DNA of 6,246 bases, taken from contig DKMG01000044.1 in assembly GCA_002469975.1 (NCBI GenBank), positions 1-6,246 on the forward strand. Direction: 5' to 3'. The notes below the pieces were generated by a model. The model was given only the letters and a program-made list of their open reading frames with translations. It made no database searches and was not told the DNA's origin. This DNA is from Proteobacteria bacterium UBA7420 (GTDB lineage: Bacteria > Pseudomonadota > Gammaproteobacteria > Magnimaribacterales > D2472). The position numbers were made by a program, and so were the translations under genes. The number at the start of each line of letters is the position of its first letter. The first letter of the stretch is position 1. Positions 1 through 6,044 of this stretch are shown here, in pieces.

Positions 1-608
1 CCAAGATCATCTTTTTTAGCACAGCTAAGGTTTACGGAGATAACTCTTTTGTAAAAAAAATATTCTCCGAATCTTCAGATCTAAATCCCTCATGCTCATA
101 CTCAAAGGCTAAAAAAATTTGCGAAGATCTTATTGCATTGATGTCCTCAGAACTTGATTTAGATGCCACTATCTTGCGTTTGCCCCCAGTTCTGAATCAA
201 GCAGATCATTCTAATCTAGGAAAGTTAATAAGGCTCGCCAAAAGCGGCACCTATATTCCAACCTTTTCAAGCGGTAATACCAACTTAAGAAGCTTCATCT
301 CTCCAGCAAACATTAAAGAAGTTATTCAAGCTCTTTTGAAAGCAGAACGTCACTCAGGCAATTATAATATTTATAACTTAGCCGATGATCAGCCTATTGC
401 ATTAAATAATCTGTTAAGAATTTACGGGGATAAAAAAATTATTACTTTGCCAACCTTGCTAGAAAAATTAGTTTTTAAAATCCCCTTTATTCGCAGCATT
501 CTCCTTAAGCTATATGGGAGCTTTATTATTAAAAATGATAAGCTGAAAAATAATCTAGATGTTAAAATCCTCTCTACACAGCAAGCAGTATTACTGAACC
601 ATCCTTAA
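1..608 (+). CDS. NAD-dependent epimerase/reductase (extended SDR), 5'-truncated by window edge
   Basis: This is a sugar-nucleotide-modifying enzyme of the extended SDR family. The frame is open from base 3 to the TAA at 606-608, giving 201 visible residues, so the gene starts before the window. The TTG at 138 and ATG at 141 are internal codons. The visible part begins at the SDR active site: FFSTAKVYGD (bases 12-41) carries the Ser/Thr, and YSKAK (bases 99-113) is the catalytic YxxxK. The Rossmann NAD-binding glycine motif lies off the left edge. The C-terminal KLYGSFIIKNDKLKNNL stretch resembles the end of WbpV/WreQ-type enzymes, where a Leu-Gly-Ser segment precedes a 'K..LG' motif. It lies 14 bases before a WbpM-like dehydratase, so a role as UDP-4-keto-6-deoxy-HexNAc 4-reductase (UDP-QuiNAc or UDP-FucNAc synthesis) is the best inference. 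A plain UDP-hexose 4-epimerase is the alternative. The family call is firm and the substrate is not. Confidence 0.88.
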   Translation, partial: KIIFFSTAKVYGDNSFVKKIFSESSDLNPSCSYSKAKKICEDLIALMSSELDLDATILRLPPVLNQADHSNLGKLIRLAKSGTYIPTFSSGNTNLRSFISPANIKEVIQALLKAERHSGNYNIYNLADDQPIALNNLLRIYGDKKIITLPTLLEKLVFKIPFIRSILLKLYGSFIIKNDKLKNNLDVKILSTQQAVLLNHP

Positions 609-622
609 CTTAAATAGAAACT

Positions 623-2515
623 ATGGAAATTAAAGCAAGCAATCTCAGCAGAAAGTCTAAATTACTAATAGTTTTAGTAAATGATTTTTTGCTGGCGTTA
701 ATTTGCTGGCTTGTTTTTGGCCCTCCCATGGCTACTTATATTGCTACTGAGTTTTCCAGTGGTATCTTAGATATCTTTCTTAGGGAGTGGCTATCTTTTG
801 TTCTTCCAGCTTTAGCTGCAATTATTTTTTTATATGCATGTGGTTTTTATAAAAGTATTATTAAATTTTTTGATTCCAAGGATTCCATTCTCATTTCTTT
901 AATTGGCTCAATTATCTTTGGAGGCAGCTGGTCTGTGCTCTATGTCTATCAATTTCAAATTATTTCTACGTCTTTTCTCTCTATTGCCTTGCTCCAAGGC
1001 ATTCTTTTGTCTGCTGTTTTTTATGCTTTTTTAAATGTATCTAGGGATATAGCAAAGTATTTGCTGTATCCGCAGAGTATTAATAAAGATGCTAAGCATA
1101 TTGTTATTTATGGAGCAGGTTCATCTGGAAACGAATTATTTCAAGCCATATTATTGGATCCCTCGAAACAGCTACTTGCTTTTTTTGATGAATCGAGGAA
1201 TTTAAGAGATAGGCAGATAAATAATATTCCAATCCTAGGATCATTTTCTAAGCTCACTAAATTAAAGGAGCAATTTCCTGATTTAGAGGTTTGGCTTGCC
1301 ATGCCAAGTATTCAAACAGAAAAGAGGCGAGAGATAATTACAAAACTAGAAAAAATTAAGGTGGCTGTTAGAACAGTACCCTCTTTTCATGAACTCATTA
1401 CTAATAATAAGGCGATGTCTGATATTCAAAATTTATCTCTCGATGATTTGCTGCCACGAATGAGGGTAGAGAAAGGAGTGATAAATAACGCCAAGGAAAA
1501 AACTTTTTTTATTTCAGGTGCCGGCGGCTCAATTGGCTCAGAGATAGCTAGGCAGCTTCTTGATAGCAATCCTAAGTTCGTTATTTTATTTGATATTTCA
1601 GAATTTAACTTATTTCGGGTGGAAAGAGAATGTCAAGCTATTATCTTATCTAAGGGTTTAAACACCCTTGTTCTGCCCATACTTGGCGATATTAAAGATT
1701 CTAGAAATCTAAATTTTTTATTTCAGCACCATAAGATTAATCATGTTTACCATGCAGCAGCCTACAAGCATGTTCCATTAGTCGAAGATACAAATAATAT
1801 CATCACGGCCTCTGAAAACAATATTTTTGGAACCTTAACTCTTGCTACAGCAGCCATGCAGCATGAGGTGGAGTCTTTTGTAATGATTTCCACTGATAAG
1901 GCTGTAAGACCTACTAATGTAATGGGAGCTTCAAAGAGAATGGCAGAAATGTTAATTCAATCTCTTAACACCCAGGAATCAAAAACAAATTTTTCAATGG
2001 TGCGTTTTGGGAACGTTTTGAATTCTTCTGGCTCAGTAATTCCGCTCTTTATAGATCAAATTGCTAAAGGAGGTCCAGTAACATTAACTCATAAAGAAGT
2101 TACAAGATACTTCATGACAATACCAGAGGCCTCTAACCTAGTCCTGCAGGCATCTCAAATGGCAGATGGAGGTGAGGTATTTATATTAGATATGGGGGAG
2201 CAGGTCAAAATTTATGATCTAGCAAAAAAATTAATACATTTATCTGGACAAAGCGTTGCCTCTGCATCAGGCAGAGATGGCATTGAGATAATAGATGTTG
2301 GGCTGAGACCAGGTGAGAAGATGTATGAGGAGCTCTTGATTTCTGGAGAAGAGATCGCAACAGAAAATCCAAAAATATATAAGTCTATTGAGCAATTTCC
2401 AGCCCTAGATACCATCGATCAAATCATTAAAAAAATTCAATCAGCGATTGACAATAACGACCACCAAGCCATGATTAATATTTTAGAAACTTATGTTGAG
2501 GGCTATAAAACATGA
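623..2515 (+). CDS. Membrane-bound nucleotide-sugar 4,6-dehydratase/epimerase, WbpM/FlaA1/CapD type
   Basis: This 630-residue enzyme is predicted to convert UDP-GlcNAc to UDP-4-keto-6-deoxy-GlcNAc (or a close relative) for surface-glycan synthesis. Four hydrophobic segments at about residues 13-33, 56-76, 88-110 and 113-138 anchor it in the inner membrane. A first nucleotide-binding domain follows, with GAGSSG at 164-169. The catalytic SDR domain starts at GAGGSIG (299-305), followed by HAAAYKHVPL (377-386), STDKA (423-427) and NVMGASKR (432-439). The normal SDR tyrosine is replaced by Met434, four residues before Lys438. This is the Ser-Met-Lys arrangement described for WbpM of Pseudomonas. 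LRPGEKMYEELL (561-572) is also typical of the family. The length is close to WbpM (about 665 residues). The ATG at 623 gives a full N-terminus but has no clear Shine-Dalgarno sequence, and the 14-base gap suggests coupling to the upstream gene. The substrate (GlcNAc or another HexNAc) cannot be decided from sequence. Confidence 0.95.
   Translation: MEIKASNLSRKSKLLIVLVNDFLLALICWLVFGPPMATYIATEFSSGILDIFLREWLSFVLPALAAIIFLYACGFYKSIIKFFDSKDSILISLIGSIIFGGSWSVLYVYQFQIISTSFLSIALLQGILLSAVFYAFLNVSRDIAKYLLYPQSINKDAKHIVIYGAGSSGNELFQAILLDPSKQLLAFFDESRNLRDRQINNIPILGSFSKLTKLKEQFPDLEVWLAMPSIQTEKRREIITKLEKIKVAVRTVPSFHELITNNKAMSDIQNLSLDDLLPRMRVEKGVINNAKEKTFFISGAGGSIGSEIARQLLDSNPKFVILFDISEFNLFRVERECQAIILSKGLNTLVLPILGDIKDSRNLNFLFQHHKINHVYHAAAYKHVPLVEDTNNIITASENNIFGTLTLATAAMQHEVESFVMISTDKAVRPTNVMGASKRMAEMLIQSLNTQESKTNFSMVRFGNVLNSSGSVIPLFIDQIAKGGPVTLTHKEVTRYFMTIPEASNLVLQASQMADGGEVFILDMGEQVKIYDLAKKLIHLSGQSVASASGRDGIEIIDVGLRPGEKMYEELLISGEEIATENPKIYKSIEQFPALDTIDQIIKKIQSAIDNNDHQAMINILETYVEGYKT
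2498..2502 (+). promoter_or_regulatory. Ribosome binding site for the sugar dehydrogenase gene
   Basis: GAGGG lies 9 bases before the ATG at 2512, inside the last codons of the dehydratase gene. It supports this start, whose ATG overlaps the upstream TGA as ATGA. It indicates translational coupling of the two genes. Confidence 0.6.
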
Positions 2516-3630
2516 AAAAATTTTACTTACCAATTCTAACTATTATTACCTCTTTTATCTCAACACCGTTACTCTCTAATATTCTTAGCGACCTACAAAT
2601 AGATTCTAGGTATAAAATTGAGCTTTTCGCTTCTGGCATGGACTCCCCGCGTCAAATGGCGGAAAGCTCTAATGGTTGGTTATTTGTAGGCTCAAGAAGA
2701 GGGGGGGAGATTTTTGCGATTAGGGATACAGATGGTAATGGGGCGTCAGATGAAAAGCTCATAGTAGCAGAGGGCTTGACCATGCCAACGGGAGTAAGTC
2801 TCTTTCAAGGAGATTTATTTTTCTCTGAAATTAATAAGATATGGAAGATAGAAAACATTGATAAGTTTCTTCAGAATAATTCAACAGACTTGCCGCAGAA
2901 AGTACTAGTCACAGATAATCTACCAAACGATGAATGGCATGGCTGGAAGTGGATCATGCATGATAAAAATGGAGGTCTGTATACTAATGTAGGTGCTCCC
3001 TGCAACGTCTGCGTTTCAGAGGACAAAAGGCATGCTTCCATCCTGAGATTAAGCAATGGTTCTTGGGATTATGTTGCTAGGGGGGTGAGGAACTCAGTAG
3101 GGTTTGATTTTCACCCTGTGACGCAAAAACTATACTTTACTGATAATGGGAGAGATTGGCTGGGAGATGAGTCTCCAGCTTGTGAGCTGAATAAAGTAGA
3201 TCATGAGGGTAGCTTTTACGGATTTCCATATAAACATGCAATGAATGTTATAGATCCTGAGTTTGGAAGTTTAGAACCAGGATTTCAATTTATTGATCCT
3301 ATTGCAGAGCTGGGTGCACACGTTGCTCCCACAGGAATGACCTTCTATGAGGGTGACATGTTTCCAGAGTTTAAGAATAATATTTTTATCACCCTGCATG
3401 GATCGTGGAATAGATCCTCTAAAGTAGGCTATAAATTAATTAGAGTGAGTTTAGATGACAAGGGCAATGTGAAAACCATTCAAGATTTTATCTCAGGCTG
3501 GCTAAGAAATGAAAAAGTTTCAGGAAGGCCTGCCGCGCCATTTGTTATGAGAGACGGCAGTATATTAATCTCTGATGATAAGGCTAATGTTATTTATCGA
3601 GTCACTGCTAACTTGCCGAGCCAGGGGTGA
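2512..3630 (+). CDS. Secreted PQQ-dependent sugar dehydrogenase family protein (L-sorbosone/soluble glucose dehydrogenase type)
   Basis: The 372-residue product is a predicted six-bladed beta-propeller of the GSDH/sorbosone dehydrogenase family, which oxidises sugars or aldoses in the periplasm with PQQ. Residues 1-22 look like a Sec signal peptide: Lys-Lys, a hydrophobic stretch, and likely cleavage after Ser22. NDEWHGWKW (139-147) carries His143, a candidate for the catalytic base seen in soluble glucose dehydrogenase. GVRNSVGFDFHP (191-202) and DNGRDWLGDE (211-220) are family motifs. Further motifs are GAPCNVC (161-167) with a CxxC, LHGSWNRS (295-302), and RPAAPFVMRDG (339-349) leading into a closing propeller strand. 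RDTDGNGASD (71-80) resembles a calcium loop. The ATG overlaps the dehydratase stop by four bases. Two G-runs (2701-2707 and 3080-3085) stand out in this AT-rich gene. Many family members have no proven substrate, so the cofactor and substrate are inferred from family membership. A propeller with another role is possible. Confidence 0.87.
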   Translation: MKKFYLPILTIITSFISTPLLSNILSDLQIDSRYKIELFASGMDSPRQMAESSNGWLFVGSRRGGEIFAIRDTDGNGASDEKLIVAEGLTMPTGVSLFQGDLFFSEINKIWKIENIDKFLQNNSTDLPQKVLVTDNLPNDEWHGWKWIMHDKNGGLYTNVGAPCNVCVSEDKRHASILRLSNGSWDYVARGVRNSVGFDFHPVTQKLYFTDNGRDWLGDESPACELNKVDHEGSFYGFPYKHAMNVIDPEFGSLEPGFQFIDPIAELGAHVAPTGMTFYEGDMFPEFKNNIFITLHGSWNRSSKVGYKLIRVSLDDKGNVKTIQDFISGWLRNEKVSGRPAAPFVMRDGSILISDDKANVIYRVTANLPSQG

Positions 3631-3695
3631 GAGTTGATATTTTTGTGCATTGGGTGGCGGAGCCTTACTTCAGAGCAAAGTTCTTAAATGCTTGA
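3627..3695 (+). CDS. Possible 22-residue leader/small ORF bridging two genes
   Basis: A GTG at 3627 overlaps the sugar dehydrogenase TGA (GTGA). It opens a 22-codon frame that ends at TGA 3693-3695, just inside the phosphatase gene, whose ATG is at 3688. The peptide begins MRVDIFVHWVAEPYF and shows no recognisable domain. GAG at 3618-3620 is only a weak ribosome binding site. The phosphatase gene itself has no clear Shine-Dalgarno sequence, so translation of this frame could deliver ribosomes to ATG 3688. A chance ORF of this length is quite possible. Confidence 0.2.
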   Translation: MRVDIFVHWVAEPYFRAKFLNA

Positions 3696-4431
3696 ATTAG
3701 ATTCATGGCTAGAGACTGCTAAATTGGCAGCTCTCAAAGGCGGCCAACATCTTTTAGAGAATCAAGGTGAAAAGCTGGAGGTACTTCTAAATCAAGGTAG
3801 GGATATTAAGCTTCAACTAGATGTAGATACAGAGCAGATAATCAAGGGTATTTTGACTTCTCAGAGCGCGTTCTCGATATTGGGAGAGGAAACAGGTCTC
3901 AGCAATGATTTGGGTGAATTTTATTGGGTAGTTGATCCTCTGGACGGCACATCAAATTTCTTAAGAGGCATTCCTATTAGCTGCGTCTCCATTGCCTTGA
4001 TGCAAGATATCACACCTATTCTTGGGGTAATTTACGATTTTAACCATGATGACCTATATTTTGGGCATTTGGAATCTCAGGCATTCGTTAATCAGGAAGA
4101 GATTGTAGTTTCTGATTATGCTGTTAAGAGCCAGTCAACCTTGGTCACTGGCATCCCTGCGAAAAAAAATTACTTAGACATTGAATTCAAGCAGATGATT
4201 GATGATTTTCAGCAGTGGAAAAAAGTTAGGATGATTGGCTCTGCAGCCATGGCATCCATTTATGTTGCCGCGGGCAAAGCAGATGCTTACAAGGAGAATG
4301 GAATTTTTTTATGGGATATTGCAGCTGGCGCAGCAATAGTCAACTCAGCTGGAGGAGTTGCCTCTATAACAAATGTACAGGTTGATTATAGAGTGGATGC
4401 ATTCTTTACAAACCAACACTTAGCTTGCTGA
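3688..4431 (+). CDS. Inositol monophosphatase family protein (IMPase/SuhB/CysQ-like phosphatase)
   Basis: This 247-residue Mg-dependent phosphomonoesterase has the family's metal-binding motifs: GEETG (66-70), DPLDGTSNF (83-91, with Asp83 and Asp86), and LWDIAAGAA (208-216, with Asp210). GSAAMASIYVAAGKADAY (184-201) is the usual C-terminal domain signature. These motifs look closer to inositol monophosphatase/SuhB than to E. coli CysQ, which has DPLDGTKEF and NIWDTAAG. Candidate substrates therefore include inositol or sugar phosphates, histidinol phosphate or PAP, and none can be chosen from sequence. The early T-x-x-D motif of the family appears here as Leu42-x-x-Asp45, a small deviation. 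The length is normal. An in-frame TAA at 3685-3687 directly precedes ATG 3688, so no earlier start exists. No clear Shine-Dalgarno is visible. It lies 57 bases after the sugar dehydrogenase and probably shares its transcript. Confidence 0.93.
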   Translation: MLELDSWLETAKLAALKGGQHLLENQGEKLEVLLNQGRDIKLQLDVDTEQIIKGILTSQSAFSILGEETGLSNDLGEFYWVVDPLDGTSNFLRGIPISCVSIALMQDITPILGVIYDFNHDDLYFGHLESQAFVNQEEIVVSDYAVKSQSTLVTGIPAKKNYLDIEFKQMIDDFQQWKKVRMIGSAAMASIYVAAGKADAYKENGIFLWDIAAGAAIVNSAGGVASITNVQVDYRVDAFFTNQHLAC

Positions 4432-4432
4432 T

Positions 4433-4534
4433 ATGAATTCTCTAGATACTATTGCAGAATTAGACCTCGCCTTGAAATTGCAATCTTTGCGTAAAATTCA
4501 CCTTAATCATATACAGATTGCTCAGGGTTCTTGA
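4433..4534 (+). CDS. Candidate 33-residue small protein between phosphatase and photolyase genes
   Basis: The ATG at 4433 begins one base after the phosphatase stop. The frame runs 33 codons to a TGA at 4532-4534, which touches the photolyase ATG at 4535. The peptide begins MNSLDTIAELDLALKLQSLR and ends in IHLNHIQIAQGS. It is rich in Leu and Ile spaced every three or four residues, so it could form an amphipathic helix. It has no cysteines, signal peptide or domain that I recognise. It exactly fills the gap between the two genes, which fits a translated, coupled gene. It lacks an obvious ribosome binding site of its own, and its last codons contain the photolyase ribosome binding site. It may instead be a leader, a gene remnant, or a chance frame in the same phase as the photolyase. 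Confidence 0.4.
   Translation: MNSLDTIAELDLALKLQSLRKIHLNHIQIAQGS
4524..4527 (+). promoter_or_regulatory. Ribosome binding site for the photolyase gene
   Basis: AGGG lies 7 bases before ATG 4535. With the in-frame TGA at 4532-4534 directly upstream, it fixes the photolyase start. The site lies inside the end of the small ORF 4433-4534. Confidence 0.6.
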
Positions 4535-5959
4535 ATGACTAAAGGATTAATCTGGTTTAGATCAGATCTACGTATTGATGATAATCCAGCTTTACTAGAG
4601 GCGGCTAACTCTTGTGATGAGCTGATCGGCATCTACACTTTTTCTCAAAAGCAATGGAATTTGCATCATGAGTCTAATGTAAAGCAAGACTTCTTGATTC
4701 AAAATCTTATCACCTTAGAAAAGCAATTAATGAAGCTGCATATTCCCTTAATTGTTCTTCAGACAGATACCTTTGAAGTGCTCCCCAAGGACTTGCAAAA
4801 ATTTATTGATATTCATCAAATTAAATCATGCTATTGGAACAATGAATTTGGTGTCAATGAGAATAAAAGAGATGATGCCGTAGAGATATTGTTGAGTGCA
4901 AATAATATTCAAATATCTAGACATCATGATCAGGTGGTATATGAGCCTGGTTTCTTGAGAACTGGGCAGGATAAACCCTTTTCAGTCTTTACTCCGTTTA
5001 AGAGGAGATGGATTGAGAATTTCTCTATGAGTTTTTTAGATCTCGATAGAGTAGATAAGCCACTTAAAAAAACCAATCTTACTAGCAATCTTTCAGCTCT
5101 GAAACTGGATAAATCTCATCAGGTAAACATGGATGCCTGGCCAGCAGGCGAAGCAAATGCCCTTGCTCGTCTTCAAGAATTCCTTAATCATAAAATCAAT
5201 AACTACAGCGAATCAAGAAACACTCCAATTTTAGATGGCACTAGTCGCATCTCGGCCTACCTAGCTTTAGGTATTATTTCTCCAAGAAGATGTATTTTAG
5301 AGGCCCTTAAATTAAATAACTTTGAGTTTGCATCTGGCAGTCTAGGTATATGTAAGTGGGTCGATGAGATAGTGTGGAGAGAGTTTTATAGAAATATCAT
5401 GCATTCTTTTCCAAAAGTAAGTCGCAATCAGCCTTTTCAAGATTACACGCGTGCTATTCCTTGGCGTTACTCAAGCTCAGAGGTTGAAGCTTTTAAGACC
5501 GGGAATACTGGGTTTCCTATTATTGATGCGGCAATCAAACAGATGCTTGCAGAGGGATGGATGCATAATCGTCTAAGGATGATTGTTGCAATGTTTTTTA
5601 CAAAAAATATGCTTCATGATTGGCGGGTAGGAGAGCAATTTTTTATGGAGCACTTAATTGATGGAGACTTTGCTTCAAATAATGGAGGGTGGCAATGGAG
5701 TGCATCCACAGGCACAGATGCAGCCCCATATTTCAGGATATTTAATCCTATTACGCAATCTCAAAATTTTGATCCCACAGGCGAATTTATTAAAAAATTC
5801 ATACCAGAGCTTTCTGATACCCCTGTAAAAAATATTCATCAGCCAACCCAAGATCTATTTAACGAGTTAAATTATCCAAAACCTATATTGGATTTAAAAG
5901 AATCACGCCAAAGAGCCATCCTAGCATTTAAAGAAACACGAGATGCTCAGGCTCTATAA
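4535..5959 (+). CDS. phrB: Deoxyribodipyrimidine (CPD) photolyase, class I
   Basis: This cytosolic flavoprotein repairs cyclobutane pyrimidine dimers using blue or near-UV light. Its 474 residues nearly equal E. coli PhrB (472). The N-terminal antenna domain opens with LIWFRSDLRIDDNPAL (5-20). By eye against PhrB, the MTHF-contacting residues His44, Asn108 and Glu109 are present. The FAD domain has GTSRISAYLALGIISPR (235-251), WVDEIVWREFYR (275-286, with Glu278 and Trp281 at the dimer-binding positions), WMHNRLRM (342-349) and NNGGWQWSASTGTDAAPYF (382-400). The electron-transfer tryptophans aligned to E. coli W306, W359 and W382 are Trp310, Trp363 and Trp386. All key residues are retained, so an active CPD photolyase is expected rather than a (6-4) photolyase or cryptochrome. 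The E. coli antenna-contact Lys293 appears to be Arg297 here. The gene is probably the last of the transcript, given the intergenic region after it. Confidence 0.97.
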   Translation: MTKGLIWFRSDLRIDDNPALLEAANSCDELIGIYTFSQKQWNLHHESNVKQDFLIQNLITLEKQLMKLHIPLIVLQTDTFEVLPKDLQKFIDIHQIKSCYWNNEFGVNENKRDDAVEILLSANNIQISRHHDQVVYEPGFLRTGQDKPFSVFTPFKRRWIENFSMSFLDLDRVDKPLKKTNLTSNLSALKLDKSHQVNMDAWPAGEANALARLQEFLNHKINNYSESRNTPILDGTSRISAYLALGIISPRRCILEALKLNNFEFASGSLGICKWVDEIVWREFYRNIMHSFPKVSRNQPFQDYTRAIPWRYSSSEVEAFKTGNTGFPIIDAAIKQMLAEGWMHNRLRMIVAMFFTKNMLHDWRVGEQFFMEHLIDGDFASNNGGWQWSASTGTDAAPYFRIFNPITQSQNFDPTGEFIKKFIPELSDTPVKNIHQPTQDLFNELNYPKPILDLKESRQRAILAFKETRDAQAL

Positions 5960-5990
5960 CCGTTGTTTATTTTGTAAATAAAGACTGGTT
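5958..5990 (+). repeat. AT-rich inverted repeat after photolyase: weak terminator or operator
   Basis: TTTATTT (5966-5972) and AAATAAA (5976-5982) form a perfect 7-base inverted repeat around a 3-base centre. An outer AACC (5958-5961) pairs with GGTT (5987-5990), giving 12 of 15 paired positions overall. It overlaps the photolyase TAA stop. The stem is mostly A-T and no T-run follows, so it is a poor intrinsic terminator. Its place just upstream of the aldehyde dehydrogenase promoter also suits a regulator binding site. Confidence 0.4.
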
Positions 5991-6009
5991 ATGTCGCAAT
6001 TAGTTCGGC

Positions 6010-6015
6010 TATAAT
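6010..6015 (+). promoter_or_regulatory. Putative -10 element of the aldehyde dehydrogenase promoter
   Basis: TATAAT matches the sigma-70 -10 consensus exactly and would start transcription near 6022, about 23 bases before ATG 6045. At 16 to 18 bases upstream only poor -35 candidates are present (for example GGTTAT at 5987-5992), and there is no extended -10 TG. The promoter may therefore be weak or activator-dependent. Confidence 0.5.
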
Positions 6016-6030
6016 TAATTTCAATTTTCA

Positions 6031-6036
6031 AGGGAG
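6031..6036 (+). promoter_or_regulatory. Strong ribosome binding site for the aldehyde dehydrogenase gene
   Basis: AGGGAG lies 8 bases before ATG 6045. It is the best Shine-Dalgarno sequence in the window and fixes the start of the partial gene downstream. Confidence 0.75.
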
Positions 6037-6044
6037 TTAATAAG

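Noticed and set aside
53..60. Run of eight A as a frameshift or slippage site
   Set aside because: Long A-runs are common in such AT-rich DNA (another of seven is at 2224-2230), and the reading frame is intact through it.
138..608. A complete 156-residue protein starting at TTG 138
   Set aside because: The same frame is open back to base 3 and encodes SDR active-site motifs upstream of 138, so this is the tail of a longer gene.
2212..2415. Minus-strand ORF of 67 codons
   Set aside because: It lies wholly inside the conserved C-terminal region of the dehydratase, resembles no known protein and has no ribosome binding site that I see. It is a shadow frame.
2871..3056. Minus-strand ORF of 61 codons
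   Set aside because: It is antisense to the conserved core of the sugar dehydrogenase, with no recognisable motif. It is a shadow frame.
3628..4431. Readthrough or fusion of the sugar dehydrogenase with the phosphatase, which share a frame
   Set aside because: Two in-frame stops (TGA 3628 and TAA 3685) separate them, and both proteins have normal family ends.
4433..5959. Small ORF and photolyase as one gene split by a TGA stop (readthrough or sequencing error)
   Set aside because: The photolyase has its canonical N-terminus at ATG 4535 with a ribosome binding site 7 bases upstream. Class I photolyases do not need an extension.
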